Below, piece after piece: positions 56,781-64,000 of a stretch of DNA of 64,000 nt; the stretch's first letter is position 1, and each line of letters begins with the position of its first letter. The stretch lies in NCBI GenBank assembly GCA_017619635.1, contig JAFZRZ010000040.1:1-64000 (forward strand), read 5' to 3'. Origin of the DNA: Lachnospiraceae bacterium (GTDB taxonomy: Bacteria > Bacillota > Clostridia > Lachnospirales > Lachnospiraceae). The notes beneath the pieces were generated by a model that saw only the letters and a program-made list of their open reading frames with translations, searched no databases and was not told the DNA's origin. The translations under genes were made by a program, and so were the position numbers.

Positions 56781-57053
56781 ATGACAGCAGAAGATATTGA
56801 ATTTTTAAATACGATTCAGGAATATGCAGACAAGGTCATGCCCGATATCGACCCTCAGAAAGTACAGATATCCGAGCAGCTTCAGAAGTTAAGACCCATC
56901 TTACAGGAACTGGCTATGAAGCATAAGATGACCGTGGAAGATACATTTATAAAATACATGGATCTTGCGACCGAAAGAGCGGTCAATTACGAAAACAAGA
57001 TGAATGATGAATTTGAAGGCGTTTTCGCTCAGCCCAAAATGCCCAAATATTGA
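56781..57053 (+). CDS. small helical protein of unknown function
   Basis: Starting at ATG 56781 behind GGAGG, the gene encodes 90 residues that look almost fully alpha-helical, with EDIEFLNTIQEYADKVMP and KLRPILQELAMKHKM. It has no membrane segment or Cys. I do not recognise a family. It is placed 20 bases before the DUF1015 gene, so the two are probably co-expressed. Confidence 0.75.
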   Translation: MTAEDIEFLNTIQEYADKVMPDIDPQKVQISEQLQKLRPILQELAMKHKMTVEDTFIKYMDLATERAVNYENKMNDEFEGVFAQPKMPKY

Positions 57054-57073
57054 TATGAGAGGATAATTAAGAC

Positions 57074-58309
57074 ATGGCAAAGATCAAACCGTTTAAGGCA
57101 TACCGTCCGGCAAAGGGATTGGAGGACAAGATAGCAGCACTCCCTTATGATGTTTATAACAGAGCAGAGGCTAAAGTTGTCGTTGAAAGTAATCCTTTGA
57201 GCTTTCTTGGAATAGACAGGGCAGAGACTCAGTTTCCCGATGATGTTTCTACTTATGATGACAAGGTTTATGACAAGGCAAATGAGATGATCCAGGACTG
57301 GATCAAAGAAGGCAAGTTTGTCCAGGACGACAAAGAATGCTATTACCTTTACCAGGAGGAATGGAGAGGCCGCAAGCAGACAGGTATCGTTGGCTGTGCT
57401 TCAATTGATGATTATGAGAATAAAGTGATCAAGAAGCATGAGAATACACTTGCCGCAAAGGAACAGGACAGGATAAACCATATAGACCGTACAAACATGC
57501 AGACAGGTCCTATTTTCCTTTCATTCTGTTCAAATGATTCCATTGATTCTTTCATGGATTCTTATATAAAGAAAGCACCTGTATATGATTTCACGAGTGA
57601 TGATGAAGTAACACACAGAGTATGGGTCATTGATGCTGACGAGGATATAGCATTTTTAAAAGAATGCTTTGAGAAGATGGATGCTATCTATATAGCAGAC
57701 GGACACCACAGATGTGCATCCGCTGTTAAGGTTGGTCTTAAGAGAAGAGCTGAGGGAAGATCAAACGGAAACTGCGAATCAGATTTCTTTATGTCAGTTT
57801 TATTCCCTGACAATCAGCTTGAGATCATGGATTACAACAGAGTTCTTAAGGATAAAGCCGACAAGAGCGACGAAGAGCTTCTTTCGCTTATCGGAAAATA
57901 CTGTGATATAGAAAAGAAGGAGAGCCAGTACAAGCCTCAGACAAAAGGTGAGGTTGGAATGTACATGGATGGCACATGGTACAAGCTTACTTTCAAGAAG
58001 GAGTTTACAAGCGAAGATGCCGTAGACGGTCTTGATGTTGCATTCCTTCAGAAATATATCCTGGACGGTATATGGGGAATTAAAGATCCAAAGACAGACT
58101 CACGTATTGATTTTGTCGGTGGTATAAGAGGTTTGGACGAGCTTGAGAGAAGATGTTCTCTCGACTGTAAAGTTGCATTTGCAATGTATCCGACAAGTAT
58201 CTCGGAGCTCTTTGCAGTAGCAAATGAGGGAAGGCTCATGCCACCTAAATCCACATGGTTCGAGCCAAAGCTTAGAAGCGGTATTTTCTTACATGATATA
58301 AAAGCTTAA
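57074..58309 (+). CDS. DUF1015 family protein, possibly linked to serine metabolism
   Basis: The 411-residue protein begins with KIKPFKAYRPAKGLEDKIAALPYDVYN, the usual DUF1015 start, and carries IADGHHRCASA near residue 215. DGHHR is also the core motif of ParB/SerK-fold nucleotide-using enzymes such as archaeal free-serine kinase. DUF1015 genes often lie next to serA/serC in Clostridia, as here. A role in phosphoserine or serine conversion is therefore plausible, but the family has no established reaction. It is followed after 31 bases by the branching-enzyme-like gene. Confidence 0.9.
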   Translation: MAKIKPFKAYRPAKGLEDKIAALPYDVYNRAEAKVVVESNPLSFLGIDRAETQFPDDVSTYDDKVYDKANEMIQDWIKEGKFVQDDKECYYLYQEEWRGRKQTGIVGCASIDDYENKVIKKHENTLAAKEQDRINHIDRTNMQTGPIFLSFCSNDSIDSFMDSYIKKAPVYDFTSDDEVTHRVWVIDADEDIAFLKECFEKMDAIYIADGHHRCASAVKVGLKRRAEGRSNGNCESDFFMSVLFPDNQLEIMDYNRVLKDKADKSDEELLSLIGKYCDIEKKESQYKPQTKGEVGMYMDGTWYKLTFKKEFTSEDAVDGLDVAFLQKYILDGIWGIKDPKTDSRIDFVGGIRGLDELERRCSLDCKVAFAMYPTSISELFAVANEGRLMPPKSTWFEPKLRSGIFLHDIKA

Positions 58310-58340
58310 ATTATTACTGCGCATAAAGAAGGAGAAGGAA

Positions 58341-60578
58341 ATGAAGGACAAACTATATAAGATGATGAGCTGGCCTCAGATAGAGGCTGTCGTTTACGGT
58401 GAGGAAGGTAATCCGCAGACGATACTCGGAAGACATAATATTTCAGCATATACACTTTATCAGACATTCATACCTACAGCTGAGAGTGTGACACTTTGCA
58501 TATCTGATGATAAGAAGACTTATCCGATGGAGCTGGCTGACGAGGCAGGTTTTTTTGCAATAGCTCTCGTCGGAAAAGATAGACGTGACTATGTGTATAA
58601 GGTTGTTTACAAAGACGGAAGAACAGCAACCATACATGATCCGTACGTGTTTGATGTTGCACTTAACAAAGAAGAGACAAATGCATGGAATAAAGGAGCA
58701 TGTCTTGAAGCTTATAAGTTCATGGGGAGCCATGCCATTGAGTTTGATGGTGTAAAAGGAACTATTTTCCGTGTATGGGCTCCTAATGCGGTAAGAGCAT
58801 CTGTTATAGGAGATTTCAATGAGTGGGACGGACATTCACATCCCATGATGTTCGATGAGAACACAGGTATATTCAGTCTCTTCATTCCTGAACTCGAGGC
58901 AGGTTCAGAGTACCTGTTTGAGATATGTGCCAAAGGCGGGGCTGTTTATACAAAGCTCGACCCTTATGCAACAAAGATAAAAAACGGTCACTGTGTTGTC
59001 GAGGAAAAGCGTGCATTCCGCTGGAATGACAAAGCTTATATGACAGACAGAAAGAAGAATACTTCAAAGGATATCGTAAATATCTTTGAGATAGATTCCG
59101 ATATGTGGGCAGATTTAGAGGAGACATATGATCCCAAGAATACCGAACAGCTCGCTTCATATATGGAAGAGGTCGGATATACACATGTTCTTATAAATGT
59201 ATCTACAGACAGTTTCTATGCTGTAAATCCGATCATCGGTGATTCTGATAATCTCAAGAAATTTGTAAATGCCATGCATTCAGTCGGAAAGGGTGTCATT
59301 TTCAGATGGAATCCCACCTGCTTTGCTCCCGAAGAGGAAGGTATGAAGTCATTTGACGGCACATATCTTTACGGTCATCTTGATGACAGAAAGAGATACA
59401 ATCTGCTGTTTGGTTATAACTTCAATTACGGCAGAGAACAGGTAGACAACTTCTTAATGTCAAATGCAAACCATTTCTTTGATGAGTTCCATGCAGACGG
59501 ACTCCACATCGAGGAGATAAGCACGATCCTTTATCTTGATTACGGCAAGAATGATGGAGAATGGATCCCGAACATGTATGGTGGAAACGAAAACCTTGAT
59601 GCCATAGAATTCTTAAGGAGTGTCAATACCGTATTCCACAGAAAGTATCCAGGAATACTCACTTTCACAAAAGAAACCTGTATGTTCCCCAAAGTTACTT
59701 ATCCTGTTAAGGAAGAAGGACTTGGATTTGATTTCATCTGGGATAACGGATTCACAGATGACTATATGTCATTCTTAAGAAAAGGTGATACCGATATCCG
59801 TAAGATAACTGACAACATGGCTTACGCATACAGTGAGGATTATATCCTTACAGTATCAAAAGAGGATGTACTTGCCGCAAATGATTATGATTTTGAGAGA
59901 GTAGCTGATGGTGCAGGCTTCTATGATTACATTGCATATGACAATTCAGAGAAGCTTAAAGTCAAGAGAGCAACACTCGCATTCATGATGGCCCGTCCCG
60001 GCAAAAAACTCATTTACATGGGACAGGATGAGAAAAATATCAGTAAAGAGTTAAATAATCTTTACCGAAAGCTTCCCGCTTTCCATGTGCTTGACAGGAA
60101 TCCTGAGGGATTTGAGTGGGTTTATGCATTCTCAGGCGGAAACGGTGTTATTGCCTTTTTAAGAAAAGGTGAGATATTTAAAGACAACATACTTGTAGTA
60201 TGCAACTTCTCAAGAGAGACTTATGAGGAGTACAAACTCGGTATATCATATGAAGGTAAATATAAGAGGATATTCTGTTCCGAAGAGAGCAGATTCGGCG
60301 GTGATTACAAGATGGCCAACAAGGCTGTCGAGACCGTTGATGAAGAATATGACGGCAAGGAAAGCAGCCTTACTGTTGGATTGCCAGCTCTTTCTGTTTC
60401 ATATTTCTCTTATACACCTTATGTTGAAGAGGAATTCTTAAAGATCGCAGCTAAAAAAGCTGATGCGATAAGAAAAGAACTCGAAAAGGAAGCTGACAGA
60501 AGAGCTAAAGAGCTCGAGGAAGATGCACTGAGGAAAGCAAAGGAATACAACAGCCTCAGTAAGAGAAGATTATCATGA
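58341..60578 (+). CDS. GlgB-like GH13 protein with degenerate active site (pseudoenzyme)
   Basis: The 745-residue protein has an N1-like region, a CBM48 (about residues 130-225, FRVWAPNAVRASVIGDFNEWDG), a GH13 barrel closely resembling glycogen branching enzyme (LYLDYGKNDGEWIPN and GGNENLDAIEFLR near 397-425) and a charged helical tail (about 697-745). The active-site regions are changed. Region I D and H are Arg322 and Cys327. Region II Arg and nucleophile Asp are His389 and Glu391. Region IV His-Asp are Lys507-Glu508. A region III Glu (Glu445) persists. Branching activity by the normal mechanism is unlikely; glycogen binding, scaffolding or regulation is more plausible. The stop overlaps the next ATG (ATGA). 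Confidence 0.88.
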   Translation: MKDKLYKMMSWPQIEAVVYGEEGNPQTILGRHNISAYTLYQTFIPTAESVTLCISDDKKTYPMELADEAGFFAIALVGKDRRDYVYKVVYKDGRTATIHDPYVFDVALNKEETNAWNKGACLEAYKFMGSHAIEFDGVKGTIFRVWAPNAVRASVIGDFNEWDGHSHPMMFDENTGIFSLFIPELEAGSEYLFEICAKGGAVYTKLDPYATKIKNGHCVVEEKRAFRWNDKAYMTDRKKNTSKDIVNIFEIDSDMWADLEETYDPKNTEQLASYMEEVGYTHVLINVSTDSFYAVNPIIGDSDNLKKFVNAMHSVGKGVIFRWNPTCFAPEEEGMKSFDGTYLYGHLDDRKRYNLLFGYNFNYGREQVDNFLMSNANHFFDEFHADGLHIEEISTILYLDYGKNDGEWIPNMYGGNENLDAIEFLRSVNTVFHRKYPGILTFTKETCMFPKVTYPVKEEGLGFDFIWDNGFTDDYMSFLRKGDTDIRKITDNMAYAYSEDYILTVSKEDVLAANDYDFERVADGAGFYDYIAYDNSEKLKVKRATLAFMMARPGKKLIYMGQDEKNISKELNNLYRKLPAFHVLDRNPEGFEWVYAFSGGNGVIAFLRKGEIFKDNILVVCNFSRETYEEYKLGISYEGKYKRIFCSEESRFGGDYKMANKAVETVDEEYDGKESSLTVGLPALSVSYFSYTPYVEEEFLKIAAKKADAIRKELEKEADRRAKELEEDALRKAKEYNSLSKRRLS

Positions 60579-61522
60579 TATTTTTAAACAGACTTGCTGA
60601 AAGCAGTATAAATGTCCTGTACGATGTCGATAACACTCAGCAACCCATAGATGACCAGTTTGGGATGCAGACTGTAGAGGACATAAGCGAAAATATAAAG
60701 AGCGGTGCACTGCAGACGTATTTAAACGAGCTGCCCGACAGACTGATCGCTGTTGGTGTTAAGGTGCTTCTCACCTTCATCATAGTTCTTGTGGGCGTAA
60801 AGCTTATCAAGATGTTCAGAAAGGCAGTTAGTAAAGCACTTACCAAGGCGAATGTCGAAAAGGGCGTCATTCAGTTTACAGACAGTCTTATAAAGACTGT
60901 TCTGACCATCTTACTTATTTTATGGGTAGCTGTAAACTTTGGAGTGGAAGCTACATCCATTGCCGCTCTTATAAGCTCTGTATCCATCGCTATCGGTCTT
61001 GCGCTTCAGGGTTCGCTCAGTAACTTTGCGGGCGGTATACTTATACTCTTATTAAAGCCATTTAAAGTCGGTGATTACATCAAGGAGGATACGCACTCCA
61101 ACGAGGGAACCGTTAAAGAGATAAACCTCTTTTATACAAAGCTTTTATCATATGACAATAAGACGATAGTACTTCCTAACGGTACTCTTGCAAATTCGAG
61201 TATGGTAAACTTCTCTGATGACGGCAAGAGAAGATTAGATCTGAGGATCAGTATCTCTTATGAAGCTGATATAAAGACAGCAAGAGAAGTAATAGAAAAG
61301 GTCGTTGATGAGAATAAACTCATTCTTACCGATCTACAGAAAAATGTGTTTGTCGCTGACCTTTCTGAAAGCTGTGTCACTTTGGGTGTCAGATGTTTCG
61401 TAAAAGCCGATGAGTACTTCAAAGCCAGATGGGGCCTTTTGGAAGATATCAAATATGCACTTGATGAAAACGGTATCTCGATACCTTATCCTCAGCTTGA
61501 TGTTCATGTTAAAGAGAAATGA
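60575..61522 (+). CDS. mscS: small-conductance mechanosensitive channel (MscS family)
   Basis: MscS opens under membrane tension and releases solutes in osmotic downshock. The protein of 315 residues has two to three membrane segments; the pore helix with SIAIGLALQGSLSNFAGG lies near residues 132-150, followed by the beta domain (KPFKVGDYI, VLPNGTLANSSMVNFS) and the alpha/beta end. An N-terminal ~60-residue soluble part precedes the first segment. The ATG overlaps the stop of the GlgB-like gene by four bases, so the two are translationally coupled. Confidence 0.94.
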   Translation: MIFLNRLAESSINVLYDVDNTQQPIDDQFGMQTVEDISENIKSGALQTYLNELPDRLIAVGVKVLLTFIIVLVGVKLIKMFRKAVSKALTKANVEKGVIQFTDSLIKTVLTILLILWVAVNFGVEATSIAALISSVSIAIGLALQGSLSNFAGGILILLLKPFKVGDYIKEDTHSNEGTVKEINLFYTKLLSYDNKTIVLPNGTLANSSMVNFSDDGKRRLDLRISISYEADIKTAREVIEKVVDENKLILTDLQKNVFVADLSESCVTLGVRCFVKADEYFKARWGLLEDIKYALDENGISIPYPQLDVHVKEK

Positions 61523-61541
61523 TAAGCTGAGAATTTAATGC

Positions 61542-61569
61542 TTGAAATCTGATTGTATTTTGATATAAT
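61542..61569 (+). promoter_or_regulatory. promoter of tRNA-Thr
   Basis: TTGAAA (61542-61547), a 16-base spacer and TATAAT (61564-61569) with TGA before it end 10 bases before the tRNA. Confidence 0.8.
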
Positions 61570-61578
61570 TGACTAGAT

Positions 61579-61651
61579 GCTGAAATAGCTCAGTTGGTAG
61601 AGCACTTCACTCGTAATGAAGGGGTCGAGGGTTCGAGTCCCTTTTTCAGCT
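61579..61651 (+). tRNA. tRNA-Thr (anticodon CGT)
   Basis: A complete cloverleaf is visible. The acceptor stem is GCTGAAA/TTTCAGC with discriminator T, and the D arm is GCTC...GAGC. The anticodon arm CTTCA-CTCGTAA-TGAAG gives anticodon CGT (reads ACG), and the T arm contains TTCGAGT. The 3' CCA is not encoded, so it must be added by nucleotidyltransferase. Confidence 0.96.
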
Positions 61652-61666
61652 TGATAAAATATGACG

Positions 61667-61695
61667 ATACCGGACTGAAAAGTCCGGTATTTTTT
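61667..61695 (+). terminator. strong intrinsic terminator after tRNA-Thr
   Basis: A perfect 10-bp stem ATACCGGACT/AGTCCGGTAT around a GAAA tetraloop is followed by six T. Confidence 0.95.
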
Positions 61696-61708
61696 GTGCG
61701 TCATTAAC

Positions 61709-61737
61709 TTGAATTGACAGGTTGCATATGATATCAT
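61709..61737 (+). promoter_or_regulatory. promoter of argH
   Basis: TTGAAT (61709-61714), a 17-base spacer and TATCAT (61732-61737) with TGA before it lie 47 bases before the ATG. No ArgR box is evident. Confidence 0.6.
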
Positions 61738-61784
61738 CAAATCTAGACTTAATTTATTTATAGCAATGTTTGGAGGTGTACCAC

Positions 61785-63194
61785 ATGGCTCAGCTGTGGG
61801 GCGGAAGATTTACAAAAGAGACCGAAGAGAGCGTTTTTAAGTTCAATGAATCATTTTCATTTGACAGAAGACTGTTCTATAAGGATATAGAAGGAAGCGT
61901 GGCTCATGTTGTCATGCTCGAAAAACAAAAGATCATAACTCTTGAAGAAAAGGATGCGATCGTAAAAGGACTCACATCCATCCAGGAGGATGTTGAACAG
62001 GGAAGACTCACATTTGAAGAAGGCTTTGAGGATGTTCACAGCTTTATCGAAGCAAAACTCATTGAGAGGATCGGAGATGCCGGAAAGAAGATGCATACCG
62101 GCAGGAGCAGAAATGATCAGGTGGCTCTTGATATGAGACTTTATGTCAGAGAAGAGATCGTTTCCATAGATGATCTTCTATATGACCTTTTAAAAGTGAT
62201 CTACAGAGTCATGTCTGAGAATATCGAGACATATATGCCCGGTTTCACTCATCTTCAGAAAGCACAGCCTGTGACTGTTGCTCATCATCTCGGAGCATAT
62301 TTTGAGATGTTCAAGCGTGACCGCTCAAGACTTAAGGATCTTTATAACAGAATGAACTTCTGTCCTTTAGGCGCCGGAGCTTTAGCCGGTACCACATATC
62401 CCCTCGACAGGGAGTATGTAGCCAGCATGCTCGGTTTTGAAGGAGCAACTTTAAACAGTATGGATTCAGTATCTGACAGAGATTACTGTATAGAGCTGTT
62501 ATCTTCTTTAAGTACCGTTATGATGCATCTTTCAAGATTTTGTGAAGAGACCATCATATGGAATTCAAACGAATACCGATTTATAGAGATAGATGACGCA
62601 TATTCAACAGGCTCAAGCATTATGCCTCAGAAAAAGAATCCCGATATCGCTGAACTTGTAAGAGGAAAGACAGGCAGGGTTTACGGGGCTTTGATGAGCA
62701 TGCTGACAACAATGAAAGGTCTGCCTCTTGCATACAATAAGGATATGCAGGAAGACAAGGAAGTCACATTTGATGCAATTGATACAGTTAAGGATTGTCT
62801 CAAACTGTTCACCGGAATGATAGACACAATGAAGTTCAGACCCGATGTCATGGCACGTTCTGCAATGAACGGATTCACGAATGCGACAGATGCTGCCGAT
62901 TATCTTGTTAAGAAGGGTGTTCCCTTCAGGGATGCTCACGGTATCATCGGAAGACTCGTACTTTTATGCATAGAAAAGAACTGCAGTATAGAAGATCTCG
63001 AACTTGAAGAGCTTAAGAGCATCTCGGATGTGTTTGAAGCAGATCTGTATGATGCCATAACATTAAAGACCTGTGTTGAAAAGAGACTTACAAAAGGAGC
63101 TCCGGGACCCAAGCAGATGAATGAAGTCCTCGGACTGTATGAGAAGTATCTTAAGGACAGGAATGTTTTGTACCAGTCATATGTAAAAGAATAG
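61785..63194 (+). CDS. argH: argininosuccinate lyase
   Basis: ArgH splits argininosuccinate into arginine and fumarate, the last step of arginine synthesis. It starts with MAQLWGGRF and carries HTGRSRNDQVALD near residue 107, GFTHLQKAQPVT near 155 and the superfamily signature GSSIMPQKKNPD near 278 with the catalytic Ser, followed by YNKDMQEDKE. The length of 469 residues is normal. ATG 61785 follows GGAGG with 8-base spacing. argG is not adjacent. Confidence 0.97.
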   Translation: MAQLWGGRFTKETEESVFKFNESFSFDRRLFYKDIEGSVAHVVMLEKQKIITLEEKDAIVKGLTSIQEDVEQGRLTFEEGFEDVHSFIEAKLIERIGDAGKKMHTGRSRNDQVALDMRLYVREEIVSIDDLLYDLLKVIYRVMSENIETYMPGFTHLQKAQPVTVAHHLGAYFEMFKRDRSRLKDLYNRMNFCPLGAGALAGTTYPLDREYVASMLGFEGATLNSMDSVSDRDYCIELLSSLSTVMMHLSRFCEETIIWNSNEYRFIEIDDAYSTGSSIMPQKKNPDIAELVRGKTGRVYGALMSMLTTMKGLPLAYNKDMQEDKEVTFDAIDTVKDCLKLFTGMIDTMKFRPDVMARSAMNGFTNATDAADYLVKKGVPFRDAHGIIGRLVLLCIEKNCSIEDLELEELKSISDVFEADLYDAITLKTCVEKRLTKGAPGPKQMNEVLGLYEKYLKDRNVLYQSYVKE

Positions 63195-63222
63195 TTATTT
63201 ATATAACGGGAGGAGAATTATT

Positions 63223-64000
63223 ATGAGTGAGAAGTTAAAAGTAGGTATCCTTGGTGGTACGGGTATGGTAGGACAGAGATTCATATCTCTTTTGGAGGAT
63301 CATCCCTGGTTTGAAGTTACGACTATAGCTGCAAGCCCCAGAAGTGCCGGCAAGACTTACGAGGAAGCTGTAGGTGACAGATGGAAGCTTGAAAAGCCCA
63401 TGCCTGAAGCAGTTAAAAAGATCGTTGTCATGAATGTCAATGAGGTTGAAGCTGTTTCATCACAGGTTGACTTTGTATTTTCAGCTGTTGACATGACAAA
63501 AGATGAGATCAGAAAGATAGAAGAAGACTATGCTAAGGCTGAGACACCTGTTGTCAGCAACAACTCAGCACACAGATGGACTCCTGATGTACCCATGGTT
63601 GTACCGGAGATCAATCCCGAGCATATGAAAGTAATAGATTTCCAGAAGAAGAGACTTGGAACCCAGAGAGGTTTCATTGCTGTTAAGCCTAACTGCTCAA
63701 TTCAGTCTTATGCACCCGTTCTTACGGCATGGAAAGAGTTTGAGCCTTATGAGGTTGTTGCATGTACATATCAGGCTATCTCAGGTGCAGGTAAGACATT
63801 TAAGGACTGGCCCGAGATGATCGAGAATGTCATTCCTTATATAGGTGGTGAGGAAGAAAAGAGTGAGATGGAGCCTTTACGTATCTGGGGTAAGGTTGAA
63901 GACGGCGTTATCAAACCTGCTGAGTCTCCTGTGATCACATGTCAGTGTATCAGAGTACCTGTACTTAATGGTCATACGGCTGCTGTATATGTTAAGTTTA
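63223..64000 (+). CDS. asd: aspartate-semialdehyde dehydrogenase, archaeal/fungal type (3' truncated by window)
   Basis: Asd reduces aspartyl phosphate to aspartate semialdehyde for lysine, threonine and methionine synthesis. The visible 259 codons begin after GGGAGGAG with VGILGGTGMVGQRF, the NADP-binding loop. SNNSAHR lies near residue 108 and the catalytic Cys is in VKPNCSIQSYAP near 148. The insertion pattern and CQCIRVPV end fit the archaeal/fungal-type enzyme rather than the Gram-negative type. The frame is still open at the window edge, so roughly the last 100 residues are missing. Confidence 0.95.
   Translation, partial: MSEKLKVGILGGTGMVGQRFISLLEDHPWFEVTTIAASPRSAGKTYEEAVGDRWKLEKPMPEAVKKIVVMNVNEVEAVSSQVDFVFSAVDMTKDEIRKIEEDYAKAETPVVSNNSAHRWTPDVPMVVPEINPEHMKVIDFQKKRLGTQRGFIAVKPNCSIQSYAPVLTAWKEFEPYEVVACTYQAISGAGKTFKDWPEMIENVIPYIGGEEEKSEMEPLRIWGKVEDGVIKPAESPVITCQCIRVPVLNGHTAAVYVKF

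Noticed and set aside
58443..58835. 130-codon minus-strand frame inside the GlgB-like gene
   Set aside because: It is fully contained in the CBM48-encoding part of a convincing plus-strand gene, and it is Cys-rich and patternless.
61714..61737. argH promoter using the perfect TTGACA at 61714
   Set aside because: The spacer to TATCAT would be only 12 bases; TTGAAT at 61709 gives the correct 17.

Overview
The window looks like chromosomal DNA of an anaerobic, Gram-positive member of the Lachnospiraceae (Butyrivibrio/Lachnospira/Roseburia-like; the genus cannot be fixed from sequence alone). The reasons are moderately AT-rich DNA, strong AGGAGG-type ribosome binding sites, a class III anaerobic ribonucleotide reductase (nrdD-nrdG), D-lactate dehydrogenase, DUF1292, DUF3048 and DUF1015 proteins, an archaeal-type Asd and methyl-accepting chemotaxis proteins. 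Coding density is high and all genes but one (a chemotaxis receptor at 52.4-54.2 kb) lie on the + strand. I see no insertion sequence, prophage, CRISPR array or rRNA; there is one tRNA (Thr, anticodon CGT).

Layout. 0-3 kb: end of a surface protein with a Pro/Thr/Glu-rich tail, an MBOAT O-acyltransferase and an SGNH-like partner, probably for O-acetylation of a surface polymer. 3-12 kb: housekeeping genes (prs-like, DUF512 radical-SAM-like protein, der, plsY, gpsA, a MoxR/VWA pair, tyrS). 12.06-12.41 kb: a non-coding stretch with a well-formed three-way-junction RNA candidate, then a sigma-A promoter for a DUF3048 lipoprotein. 13.6-19.2 kb: purine nucleoside phosphorylase, MTA/SAH deaminase, a membrane-anchored MutS-like ATPase, RNase HI, a small membrane protein and a WYL regulator. 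19.2-29.9 kb: a signalling and export block made of a diguanylate cyclase, a STAS antagonist, a tandem ATP-grasp protein, a MATE transporter fused to a degenerate RsbW-like domain, a GH3-type ligase, a sensor PP2C phosphatase, an RsbW-type kinase and an NrnA-like DHH phosphoesterase. 30-32 kb: chemoreceptor. 32-37.6 kb: ldhA-like, nrdD-nrdG-dut, degV-like. 37.6-45.9 kb: gltX, then a tight operon from DUF1292 through a degenerate GH13 protein to tgt. 46-52.4 kb: yajC, leuB-ilvD-ilvB, an L,D-transpeptidase. 54.4-61.5 kb: serC-serA, a small helical protein, DUF1015, a second degenerate GH13 (branching-enzyme-like) protein, an MscS channel. 61.5-64 kb: tRNA-Thr, argH, asd (cut by the window end).

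The two most unusual things are: (1) the 20.8-28.8 kb block, where a partner-switching cassette (STAS, PP2C, RsbW) without any sigma factor encloses a ligase-exporter-ligase cassette whose exporter carries its own RsbW-like domain lacking the ATP-binding residues; and (2) two separate GH13-family proteins, one GlgX/pullulanase-like and one GlgB-like, that have both lost the catalytic nucleophile and the transition-state-stabilising Asp while keeping the rest of the fold, so both look like pseudoenzymes of glycogen metabolism.
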